Positions 44,935 through 52,805 of a stretch of 55,674 nt of DNA are shown here, one piece after another. The translations under genes were made by a program, and so were the position numbers. Positions within the stretch are counted from its first letter, which is position 1. Each line of letters opens with the position of its first letter. This DNA is from Schlegelella_A sp038241255 (GTDB lineage Bacteria; Pseudomonadota; Gammaproteobacteria; Burkholderiales; Burkholderiaceae_C). The notes beneath the pieces are model-generated. The model saw nothing but the letters and a program-made list of their open reading frames with translations. It was not told where the DNA came from and ran no database searches. The stretch covers positions 1 through 55,674 of the forward strand of contig JBBRFW010000014.1 of assembly GCA_038241255.1 (NCBI GenBank). The letters run 5' to 3'.

Positions 44935-45603
44935 TCAACCGAGCTCCGGCACCGCGCGGCCCTGGCTGCGCAAGTAGTCCGCCATCGCCTCGACGACGCG
45001 CCGGACTGCCGGCCGACCGAACATTCGCTTGCGCCACGCCAGGAGGTTCGGCGCGTCGGCCAGCATCGGCACGGTATGGCGCGCGGCGAACAACTGCGCC
45101 ATGTAGAACCCGATGTCGGCGTAGCTGAACGGGCCGGCGAGATATTCGCGACCGTGAAGGCGCTGCTCCATTGCGCCGTAGTAGGTCTCGATGCCGGCTC
45201 GCGCCTGCTTCCATTCCGGCGCGCCTACCGGGTCGGGATTTCCGCGCAGGCTCATGAGTCGAACGACGTGAGGGAAGAACACCTCGTCGGAGCAGTGCTC
45301 GAGCCGCCGCGCCTCGACTCGTTCGGAGATCGCGCGCGGCCAGAGCGGTGGCTCCGGCCAGCGGTCTTCGAAATACTCGAAGATCTGCGTCGAATCGAAG
45401 ATCTCCGCGGCGCCGTCGACGAGCACCGGAACCTGGCTCTTGGGATTGATGCGCATGACTTCGGGATGCTTCGGTGAATAGCCTGGGCCGAACTCGAACG
45501 GCACCATCACCAGCTCGAAGGCGAGTCCTTTCTCGTGCGCGGCGATCTCGACCTTGGCGGCGAACATGCTGAGCGGACCGGAGTAGATCTTCAAGTCGTT
45601 CAT
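44935..45603 (-). CDS. glutathione S-transferase family protein
   Basis: 222 residues. N-terminal thioredoxin-like fold beginning LKIYSGPLSMFAAKVEIAAH with Ser at the place of the glutathione-activating residue; NPKSQVPVL and the DSTQIFEYFEDRW motif bind glutathione. The all-helical C-terminal half contains LAGPFSYADIGFYMAQLF, the N-capping motif. Catalytic class and substrate cannot be told. Upstream of it on the same strand, 42 bases away, is the alpha/beta hydrolase gene; they are probably one message with metY. Confidence 0.9.
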   Translation of the reverse strand: MNDLKIYSGPLSMFAAKVEIAAHEKGLAFELVMVPFEFGPGYSPKHPEVMRINPKSQVPVLVDGAAEIFDSTQIFEYFEDRWPEPPLWPRAISERVEARRLEHCSDEVFFPHVVRLMSLRGNPDPVGAPEWKQARAGIETYYGAMEQRLHGREYLAGPFSYADIGFYMAQLFAARHTVPMLADAPNLLAWRKRMFGRPAVRRVVEAMADYLRSQGRAVPELG

Positions 45604-45645
45604 GGCATCCCTCGATTCGACGCGTGCGCCTGCACCGAGGCGACC

Positions 45646-46479
45646 TCAGGACGGGATCGCGCGCCGCAGCGCGTCGAGGATCTGATCGGGCGCCTCCGCC
45701 ATCAACGCGTGTCCTGCGTCGATGGCCACCGGCGTCGTCCCTAGCGCTTCGGCGATCGCCTTCGCATCCCTGGTCATCGTCATCTGGTCCCTCCGGCCGA
45801 CGACGATCGTCGTCGGACATTCGACGCGCGCTGCCGCTTCGATCCCGCCCCGGTACGCGTTGCATGCGCGGAAGTCGCTGAGGAAAAGATTGCCTCGCGG
45901 ATCGGTCGCCTGCATGCGCCGCATCAGGGCGGCGTTGGCCCCGTGCAGCCAGGCGCCGGGACCGGGGTACGAGGGCTTGGCAGCCTGTGTCGAGTGCGAC
46001 CAGGTGTTGACTCTTGCGATCGCCGCCTGCGGGTCGTCTGCCGCGATGTCGAGCAATGCGGGCGAGACGACCATTGGGTAGGCCGTGCCGACCATGACGA
46101 GATGGCAAGCGCGCTGCGGCGCCCGCGCGGCTGCCTCGAGCGCGACGAGCGAGCCCATGCTGTGGCCGACCAGGCTCGCGGCGGCGACGCCGGCGCCATC
46201 GAGCAAGGCGATCAGCCAGTCCGCCATCGCCTCGACGCTCGCCAGCGCCGGGCCGGTGCTGCGGCCGTGGCCGGGCAGGTCGACGGCCAGCACGCCGTGG
46301 CCGTGGTGCGCGAAAAAGCGCGCGGCGAGCGTCCAGACGCTGTGGTCGTGCAGGGCGCCATGCACAAAGACGACGGTGGGCCGTGTCGCGTCGAAGGCCT
46401 TGCCGCCGGTGTAGGCGTAGGCGAAGCGAGCCGCGTCGAGGCCGGCATCGCCCGCCAGCGAAGGCAGCGCGACGTTCAT
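45646..46479 (-). CDS. alpha/beta hydrolase
   Basis: 277 residues. Oxyanion-hole motif FVHGALHDHSVW, nucleophile elbow GHSMGS with Ser107, acid in VVGRRDQMT and His in IDAGHALMAEAPDQI. The DLPGHGRS loop is common in esterases and haloperoxidase-like members. No signal peptide. Its ATG (46477-46479) overlaps the metY stop by 4 bases, so the sulfhydrylase, hydrolase and GST are one operon. The substrate is unknown; the context does not make it a MetX-type acetyltransferase, which is longer. Confidence 0.88.
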   Translation of the reverse strand: MNVALPSLAGDAGLDAARFAYAYTGGKAFDATRPTVVFVHGALHDHSVWTLAARFFAHHGHGVLAVDLPGHGRSTGPALASVEAMADWLIALLDGAGVAAASLVGHSMGSLVALEAAARAPQRACHLVMVGTAYPMVVSPALLDIAADDPQAAIARVNTWSHSTQAAKPSYPGPGAWLHGANAALMRRMQATDPRGNLFLSDFRACNAYRGGIEAAARVECPTTIVVGRRDQMTMTRDAKAIAEALGTTPVAIDAGHALMAEAPDQILDALRRAIPS

Positions 46480-47798
46480 TTCGGCGCGCCGCCGGCACGC
46501 GCCGCGGCCTTGAGCGCCCGCTTCAGATCGTCGATCAGGTCGTCGGCGTCCTCGAGGCCGATCGACAGGCGAATCGTTCCAGGACCGATGCCGGCCTTGG
46601 CGAGTGCCGCGTCGTCCATGCGAAAGTGCGTCGTCGACGCCGGATGGATGACGAGAGAACGGCAGTCGCCGACGTTGGCGAGGTGCGAGAACACCTGCAG
46701 CGCCTCGATGAAGGCGACGCCCGCATCGCGCGATCCCTTGAGGTCGAAGCTGAACACCGAGCCGCAGCCGCGCGGCAAGAGGCGCCGGGCGAGCGCGTGG
46801 TCGGGATGCGAATCGAGCTCCGGATAGCCGACGTTCGCGACCTGGTCGTGGCCGGCGAGAAAGGCGACGACCTTGCGTGTGTTCTCGACATGGCGCGCCA
46901 TGCGCAGGGGCAGCGTCTCGATGCCCTGCAGGATCAGCCACGCCGTGTGTGGGCTCATGCTCGCGCCGAAATCGCGCAGGCCCTCGCGGCGCGCGCGCAG
47001 CAGGAACGCGCCGACGGTGCTCTCCTCGCTGAAGACCATGCCGTGGAAGCCCTCGTAGGCGCGCGTCAGCTCAGTGAAGCGGCCGGTCGCCGCGGTCGCC
47101 CGGTCCCAGTCGAAGTTGCCGCTGTCGACGAGGAGGCCGCCGATCACCGTGCCGTGACCCGACAGGAACTTAGTCGCAGAGTGAAAGAGCAGGTCCGCGC
47201 CCAGCTCGAAGGGGCGCATCAGCCAGGGCGTCGTGAAGGTCGAGTCGACCAGAAGCGGCAGGTGCTGCTCGTGGGCGATGACGGCGATGGCCGGGATGTC
47301 GAGGACGTCGAGGCCCGGGTTGCCGAGGGTTTCGCCGAAGAGGAGTCTGGTCTCGGGCCGGACCGCCGCCCGCCAGGCGTCGTGATCGCCCGGCCGCACG
47401 AACGTCGTCGCAATGCCGAACCGGGACAGCGTGTAGTGCAGCAGGTTGTGCGAGCCGCCGTAGAGCGCGCTCGAGGCGACGATGTGTGAACCCGCGCCGG
47501 CGATGGTGGCGATCGCCAAGTGCAGGGCGGCCTGGCCGCTCGCCGTCGCGATCGCGCCGCTGCCGCCTTCGAGCGCGGCGACGCGTTCCTCGAGGACGGC
47601 GTTCGTCGGGTTGGAGAGGCGGGTGTAGACGTGGCCCGAGCGCTCCATGTTGAAGAGCGAGGCGGCGTGCTCGCTCGACTCGAACACGAACGATGTCGTC
47701 AGGTGGATCGGCACGGCGCGCGCGCCGGTCGCCGGATCGGGCGCCGCGCCGGCATGGAGGGCCAGCGTGTCGAAGCCGGGATTCGAGTAGCCGGGCAT
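46476..47798 (-). CDS. metY: O-acetylhomoserine sulfhydrylase (PLP enzyme)
   Basis: Makes homocysteine or methionine from O-acetylhomoserine and sulfide or methanethiol. It has 440 residues, the long MetY-type length. It begins FDTLALHAGAAPDPATGARA; YTRLSNPT, ALEGGSGAIATASGQAA, VDSTFTTPW and the PLP-Lys210 in LFHSATKFLSGHG are all intact. C-terminal PASTTHFRM and GTIRLSIGLEDADDLIDDL are typical. ATG 47798 is divergent from the CBS gene. It could also accept other O-acyl substrates. Confidence 0.93.
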   Translation of the reverse strand: MPGYSNPGFDTLALHAGAAPDPATGARAVPIHLTTSFVFESSEHAASLFNMERSGHVYTRLSNPTNAVLEERVAALEGGSGAIATASGQAALHLAIATIAGAGSHIVASSALYGGSHNLLHYTLSRFGIATTFVRPGDHDAWRAAVRPETRLLFGETLGNPGLDVLDIPAIAVIAHEQHLPLLVDSTFTTPWLMRPFELGADLLFHSATKFLSGHGTVIGGLLVDSGNFDWDRATAATGRFTELTRAYEGFHGMVFSEESTVGAFLLRARREGLRDFGASMSPHTAWLILQGIETLPLRMARHVENTRKVVAFLAGHDQVANVGYPELDSHPDHALARRLLPRGCGSVFSFDLKGSRDAGVAFIEALQVFSHLANVGDCRSLVIHPASTTHFRMDDAALAKAGIGPGTIRLSIGLEDADDLIDDLKRALKAAARAGGAPK

Positions 47799-47910
47799 GG
47801 GTCGAAACCTTCCTCTGTGGCGAACGATTGTGGGCTATATTGAACCTCACGCCCCGCAGGCGGCCCCGGCGCAGGACCGTCCGTCAACCGACAGTTCACC
47901 GGAGACGACC

Positions 47911-48381
47911 ATGAAAGTCAGCGACATCCTGAGAGTGAAGGGCGGCACGCTTTTCACGGTCGCGCCCGACGAGCCGCTCTCGTCCGCGCTCAACGTCATG
48001 TCCGAGCACGACATCGGCTCGCTCGTCGTTATGGAAAGCGGCGAGCTGGTCGGCATGCTGACCTTCCGCGAGGTGATTCAGGCGGTCGTCGCCAACGGCG
48101 GCGCGCTTGGCACGACGCGCGTGCGCGCCGTGATGGACGACGCGCCGCTCACCTGCACGCCGGCCACCGAGCTCGACGAGGTGCGCCGCATGATGCTCGG
48201 CCGCCATGCCCGCTACATGCCGGTGCTGAGCGAGAAGACACTGATGGGCGTGGTCTCGTTCTACGACGTCGCCAAGGCGGTCGTCGACAGCCAGGACTTC
48301 GAGAACCGCATGCTCAAAGCCTACATCCGCGACTGGCCGGTCGAGAGCCGCGACGAGCTACCGTCGTCGAACCCGAACTAG
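47911..48381 (+). CDS. CBS-domain-pair protein
   Basis: 156 residues made of two CBS motifs: MKVSDILRVKGGTLFTVAPD to LVGMLTFREVIQAV, and RAVMDDAPLTCTPATEL to LMGVVSFYDVAKAVVDS. Such stand-alone pairs bind adenine nucleotides and regulate an unknown partner. ATG 47911 is the family start; an in-frame start at 47797 would add 38 unrelated residues. A possible -10 (TATATT, 47836-47841) lies in the divergent metY/CBS gap. Followed after 11 bases by the AllA-like gene. Confidence 0.88.
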   Translation: MKVSDILRVKGGTLFTVAPDEPLSSALNVMSEHDIGSLVVMESGELVGMLTFREVIQAVVANGGALGTTRVRAVMDDAPLTCTPATELDEVRRMMLGRHARYMPVLSEKTLMGVVSFYDVAKAVVDSQDFENRMLKAYIRDWPVESRDELPSSNPN

Positions 48382-48392
48382 CGTCGGCGGCG

Positions 48393-49112
48393 ATGCCGAT
48401 CGCGGCCATCGCGCCTCCCGCACGCGGCGGCGGCGCCGCTCCCGCAGCGCCGATCGACTATCTCCATCCCGATCTACCGCCCGGGCTTCGGCGCGTGGTG
48501 ATGCCTGCGATCGACGCCACGGCGGCGTCGCTGCGCGGCTACGGGAGACTCGTCGACGACCCGGCCGAGTGCAAGATCGAGATCGTCCCCTGGCGACAGT
48601 GCGGCACCCGGCCGATCGACGCCGACACCGGCGACCAGGGCGGCACGACCGAGGGCGTCTTCGTCAGCGAGTGGCGCGGCGACGTCCTCTACGGACGCAA
48701 CGACGCCGTCGACGGCCATTACATCCTTGGCTATGCCGTGCCGCCCGAAGTCGCCCGCACCGATCACCGCAAGGCGCCGCGCCGGATGCTCCTCTGGCAC
48801 GCGAACTACCACCCCGACGGCGGCCAGCTCTTCTTTCCGATCGACCGGCGGCCCTTCCTCGTGCCGCTCGCGCTGCCCGGCGACGACGTCACGCCGGAGC
48901 GCTTCGTGTGCTTCCGCTTCGACGGCACCAAGGGCCTCTACATGCACCCCGACATCTGGCACGAAGGCGTCTTCGGCGTCTCGGGAACGCAGCGCTTCTT
49001 CGACAAGCAGGGCGCGGTCCATGCTCGCGTCTCGGTCGATTTCGCGCGCGAATTCGCCTGCCTGCTCGAGGCGCCGATCGCCGCGGGCGAGGGCGACGGC
49101 GCAGCCGGCTAG
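48393..49112 (+). CDS. ureidoglycolate lyase (AllA)-like cupin protein
   Basis: 239 residues. The central and C-terminal parts fit the AllA/PF04115 fold: LRGYGRLVDD near residue 48, ANYHPDGGQLFFPIDRRPFL near 145, GLYMHPDIWHEGVF near 187. AllA of E. coli is about 160 residues, so this has an N-terminal extension and an insert. AllA splits ureidoglycolate in purine catabolism, but no other allantoin gene is near. It may act on a related small acid. It sits 9 bases before aroC on the same message. Confidence 0.65.
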   Translation: MPIAAIAPPARGGGAAPAAPIDYLHPDLPPGLRRVVMPAIDATAASLRGYGRLVDDPAECKIEIVPWRQCGTRPIDADTGDQGGTTEGVFVSEWRGDVLYGRNDAVDGHYILGYAVPPEVARTDHRKAPRRMLLWHANYHPDGGQLFFPIDRRPFLVPLALPGDDVTPERFVCFRFDGTKGLYMHPDIWHEGVFGVSGTQRFFDKQGAVHARVSVDFAREFACLLEAPIAAGEGDGAAG

Positions 49113-49121
49113 CATCGGGCG

Positions 49122-50222
49122 ATGTCGGGCAGCACGCTGGGCCATCTGTTTCGGGTCACGACCTTCGGCGAGAGCCACGGCCCGGCGATCGGCTGCGTCG
49201 TCGACGGCTGCCCGCCCGGACTGGTGCTGTCGGAAGCGGACATCCAGCCCGAGCTCGACCGGCGCCGGCCGGGCACCTCGCGGCATGTCACGCAGCGAAA
49301 GGAAGACGACAGGGTCGAGATCGTCTCGGGAATCTTCGAGGGCCGGACGACCGGAACGCCGATCGCGCTCCTGATCAGGAACACCGACCAGCGGAGCAAG
49401 GATTACGCGAACCTGCTCGACACGTTTCGTCCCGGCCACGCCGACTATCCGTACCACCACAAGTACGGCCTGCGCGATCCGCGCGGCGGCGGCCGCGCCT
49501 CGGCCCGGCTCACCGCGCCGGCCGTCGGCGCGGCGGCGATCGCCAGGAAGTGGCTGCGCGAACACTGCGGCACGACCTTCGCCGGCCACATGACGCAGAT
49601 GGGAACGATCGCGATTCCCTTCGAAGGAATGGACCACGTCGCGAACAATCCGTTCTTCGCCGCCAACGCGAGCGACATCGCCCGCCTCGAGGCTCACATG
49701 GACCAGCTCAGGAGAGACGGCGACAGCTGCGGCGCGCGCATCGACGTGGTCGCGCGCGGCGTGCCGGTCGGCCTCGGCGAGCCGCTCTACGACAAGCTCG
49801 ACGCCGACATCGCCTACGCGATGATGGGCATCAACGCGGTCAAGGGGGTCGAGATCGGCGCCGGCTTTGCGGCGGTCGCGCAGCGCGGCACGACGCACGG
49901 CGACGAGCTGACCCCCGGCGGCTTCGCGAGCAACAACGCCGGCGGCGTGCTCGGCGGCATCTCGACGGGCCAGGACATCACCGTCTCGCTCGCGATCAAG
50001 CCGACCAGCTCGATCCGCAGCCCGCGTCGCTCGATCGACCTTGAGGGCAAGGCAACGGTGGTCGAGACCCTCGGCCGCCACGATCCCTGCGTCGGCATCC
50101 GCGCCGTGCCGATCGCCGAGGCGATGCTCGCGCTGGTGCTAATGGACCACGTGCTGCGCCACCGCGCGCAGTGCGGCGACGTCCGCGTGCCGGTCGCGCC
50201 GATCCCTGCGCAGGCGCCTTGA
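49122..50222 (+). CDS. aroC: chorismate synthase
   Basis: Last step of the shikimate pathway, EPSP to chorismate with reduced FMN. It has 366 residues. Signatures: GHLFRVTTFGESHG, RRPGTSRHVTQRKEDD, RPGHADYPYHHKYG, RDPRGGGRASARLTAPAV and ASNNAGGVLGGIS. ATG 49122 is normal. The stop overlaps the TTG of the next MFS gene (TTGA). Confidence 0.97.
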   Translation: MSGSTLGHLFRVTTFGESHGPAIGCVVDGCPPGLVLSEADIQPELDRRRPGTSRHVTQRKEDDRVEIVSGIFEGRTTGTPIALLIRNTDQRSKDYANLLDTFRPGHADYPYHHKYGLRDPRGGGRASARLTAPAVGAAAIARKWLREHCGTTFAGHMTQMGTIAIPFEGMDHVANNPFFAANASDIARLEAHMDQLRRDGDSCGARIDVVARGVPVGLGEPLYDKLDADIAYAMMGINAVKGVEIGAGFAAVAQRGTTHGDELTPGGFASNNAGGVLGGISTGQDITVSLAIKPTSSIRSPRRSIDLEGKATVVETLGRHDPCVGIRAVPIAEAMLALVLMDHVLRHRAQCGDVRVPVAPIPAQAP

Positions 50223-51403
50223 CCGAGCCCGCCGCTGCGCCGCGACCGACGGTCGTTCCGTTCGCCGCCGTCTCGTTCGCTTACTTCGCCTACGCCGGGC
50301 TGATGAGCACGTACGGTCCCCTCTGGTACCAGAGCCTCGGTTATTCGACACTGGCGATCGGCGTCCTCACCGCGCTGCAGAGCTCGACCCGGCTGTTCAG
50401 CCCCTATGCGTGGGGCTGGCTCGCGGACCACACCGGCCGGCGCGAGCCGCTGCTGCGCGTCGCCGCCGGCGGCTCGCTCGCGGCGTCGGCCGGCTTCTTC
50501 GCGCCCGTCGGCTACACCTGGGTGGCGATCGTCACGGTACTCCTCTTCGTCTGCACCGCCGGCGTGATCCCGATCAACGAGGCGGTGCTGGCGCATCGCG
50601 TCAGCAGCGGCGGCAGCCTCGACATCGGCCGCTACGGCCGCGTCCGCATGTGGGGGTCGGTCGGCTTCATCGGCGCGGTGACGACGAGCGGCTTCGTTCT
50701 CCAGGCGGCAGGCGTGGATCGCTTTCCGATGCTTGTCTCGCTCCTGCTCGCGCTCCTGCTTTTCACGGCCTGGCGACTGCCGGCCTCGGCCGAGGTCGGC
50801 CAGGCCGCCTCCACGGCGGCCGGTGCGCTGGCGGTGCTGCGCCAGCCGGTCGTCGCCTGGTTCTTCGCCGGGGTGTTCCTGACCGTGCTCGCGCACACCA
50901 GCCTGTACGCGTTCTATTCGCTCTACCTGTCGTCGCTCGGCTATAGCAAGGGCGAGATCGGCCTGCTCTGGTCGATCGGCGTGCTCGTCGAGGTGATCTG
51001 GTTCTTTTTCCAGGGGCGCTGGTCGCATCGCCTGTCGATGCACGCGTGGCTGGTGGCGGCCGCGCTCGCATCGGCGTTGCGCTTCGCCCTGATCGCCGCG
51101 CTCGGCGCCTGGGTCGCGGTGCTGGTCGTCGCCCAGTGCCTGCATGCGCTCAGCTTCGCGGCCCAGCATTCAGCGTGCATCGCCGTCATCACGCGCCACT
51201 TTCCCGGGCGCCTGCGCGGCCGAGGCCAGGCGCTCTACGCCGTCCTCGGCTACGGCGCATCGGGCGTGGTCGGCGGCGTCGCCGGCGGCGCGCTCAGCGA
51301 GGCGCTCGGATTCGCCGCCGTGTTCTGGGCGGCGAGCGGCGCGGCGTTGGCGGCGGCGTGGTGCTGCCAGCGCGCGCTGCGCGGCGAAGCCGGGGCCGCC
51401 TGA
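50219..51403 (+). CDS. MFS transporter (MFS_1-like, HcaT/NupG-like)
   Basis: 394 residues and about 12 membrane helices. PTVVPFAAVSFAYFAYAG begins helix 1; YGPLWYQSLGYS, GWLADHTGRREPLLR (loop 2-3) and GRVRMWGSVGFIGAV match the PPP-like (3-phenylpropionate) subgroup of the MFS. The best start is TTG 50219 sharing bases with the aroC stop; a start at 50171 would overlap more. The transported compound is unknown; the coupling to aroC suggests an aromatic or general metabolite but is weak evidence. Confidence 0.85.
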   Translation: MTEPAAAPRPTVVPFAAVSFAYFAYAGLMSTYGPLWYQSLGYSTLAIGVLTALQSSTRLFSPYAWGWLADHTGRREPLLRVAAGGSLAASAGFFAPVGYTWVAIVTVLLFVCTAGVIPINEAVLAHRVSSGGSLDIGRYGRVRMWGSVGFIGAVTTSGFVLQAAGVDRFPMLVSLLLALLLFTAWRLPASAEVGQAASTAAGALAVLRQPVVAWFFAGVFLTVLAHTSLYAFYSLYLSSLGYSKGEIGLLWSIGVLVEVIWFFFQGRWSHRLSMHAWLVAAALASALRFALIAALGAWVAVLVVAQCLHALSFAAQHSACIAVITRHFPGRLRGRGQALYAVLGYGASGVVGGVAGGALSEALGFAAVFWAASGAALAAAWCCQRALRGEAGAA

Positions 51404-51539
51404 CCGCTTCGTCGGCGCGCTGCGCGCTTCAGCGACGCTTGTTCCCCCTCGTCCGGGGCCGCTGCGTCTCGCCACCGCTGAAGCGCAGTCCGTCGCACCG
51501 AGGATGGCTGCTGGGCGCGCCGGTCCTACACTCGCGGCC

Positions 51540-52787
51540 ATGCAAATTTCGAGCGAACGACCGGCCGCCGCCCACAAGGCGAAGCGCTGGATCTGGATCG
51601 GCGCCGTCGCTGCTGTCGCTCTGGCGGCGCTGGCCGCCGCCGTGCTGTCCAAGGCCGGCATCGGGGGCGACGGCAAGGGCAAGAAGGAGCCGGTGGCGCT
51701 CGAGTTCGTCCCGGCGGAAGTGGCGCGCCCGGTCGCGGCGCGGCTGCCGCTGACGCTCGAGTTCTCCGGCCCGCTGGTCGCGCCGCGCACCGCGATCGTC
51801 CGCGCCAAGGCAGCGGGCACGCTGATGTCCCTTTCGGTCGCCGAAGGCAGCCGCGTCAAGGCCGGTCAGGTGATCGGCGCCATCGACCTGGCCGACCTGC
51901 AGAGCCGCGTCGCCGACCGCGCCGCCCTGGTCGAATCGGCGCAGGCAGCCCTGGTTGAGGCCGAGCGCCAGAACACCGCCAACGTCGGCCTGGCAGCGCA
52001 GAACTTCATCTCGCCGACGGCGCTGCAGACCTCGCAGGCGCGCCTCGACGCGGCGCGCGCCCAGCTCAAGTCGGCGCAGGCGCAGCTCGCCTCGACGCGC
52101 GTCGGCATTCGTGAGGCGACGCTCGCCGTTCCGATGTCCGGGATCGTCGGCAAGCGCCATGTCGTTCCCGGCGAGAAGGTCAGCGCCGAGCAGCAGATCG
52201 TCACCGTCGTCGACCTGTCGGCGCTCGAGCTCGCCGGCACCGTCGGCACGCATGAGGTGTCGCTGCTCGAGCCCGGCCAGATCGCCGCGATCCGGATCGA
52301 GGGCCAGAGCGTCGACGTTGCCGGCCGCATCGACCGCATCGCACCGGCCGCAGAAGCGGGTACGCGAGCGATCGGCGTCGTCGTCTCGTTCGACAACAAG
52401 GGCGAGCGTTTTCGCGCCGGCCAGTACGCTCAGGCCCGCGTCGAACTCGCCGACCCGGCCGAGCGGATGACCGTGCCGAGCGGCGCCGTCGGCCAGGCTT
52501 CGGGCCAGGACTTCGTCTGGGCGATCGAGAAGGGCACGCTCGTTCGTCGCATCGTCGTCACGGGACGGCACGACCCGGCGACGGGACGCATCGAGGTGGT
52601 CAAGGGCCTCGGCGCGGATGCGCAGATCCTCGCCGTGCGCTTTGACAACCTCAAGGAAGGCGCGCCGGCCAGGGTCGTCGCGCAGCGCAGCGTCGCCAGC
52701 GGCGCGGCGGGCGCTGCATCGGCCCCCGCGGGATCGTCGCCGTCGCCGTCGGCGTCGGCATCGGCGGCGCCGATGCCGCGGTCCTGA
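51540..52787 (+). CDS. RND efflux periplasmic adaptor (membrane fusion protein)
   Basis: 415 residues. An N-terminal anchor (WIWIGAVAAVALAALAAAVL) lies at residues 18-38. The lipoyl half (AAGTLMSLSVAEGSRVKAGQ), a short coiled-coil hairpin (LQTSQARLDAARAQLKSAQA), the second lipoyl part (VPMSGIVGKRHVVPGEKVS) and beta-barrel domains follow in the MFP order. A low-complexity Ser/Ala/Pro tail ends it. ATG 51540. It bridges the inner pump and an outer channel, not seen here. It is 18 bases before the permease. Confidence 0.92.
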   Translation: MQISSERPAAAHKAKRWIWIGAVAAVALAALAAAVLSKAGIGGDGKGKKEPVALEFVPAEVARPVAARLPLTLEFSGPLVAPRTAIVRAKAAGTLMSLSVAEGSRVKAGQVIGAIDLADLQSRVADRAALVESAQAALVEAERQNTANVGLAAQNFISPTALQTSQARLDAARAQLKSAQAQLASTRVGIREATLAVPMSGIVGKRHVVPGEKVSAEQQIVTVVDLSALELAGTVGTHEVSLLEPGQIAAIRIEGQSVDVAGRIDRIAPAAEAGTRAIGVVVSFDNKGERFRAGQYAQARVELADPAERMTVPSGAVGQASGQDFVWAIEKGTLVRRIVVTGRHDPATGRIEVVKGLGADAQILAVRFDNLKEGAPARVVAQRSVASGAAGAASAPAGSSPSPSASASAAPMPRS

Positions 52788-52805
52788 GCGAAGCGGGCGG
52801 CGTCC

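Noticed and set aside
47799..47910. SAM-type riboswitch before metY
   Set aside because: The divergent gap is only 112 bases and shows no recognisable SAM aptamer pairing.
52783..52800. Possible third copy of the palindrome near the end of the RND adaptor (TCCTGAGCGAAGCGGG)
   Set aside because: Only one short arm-like stretch; no inverted partner nearby.
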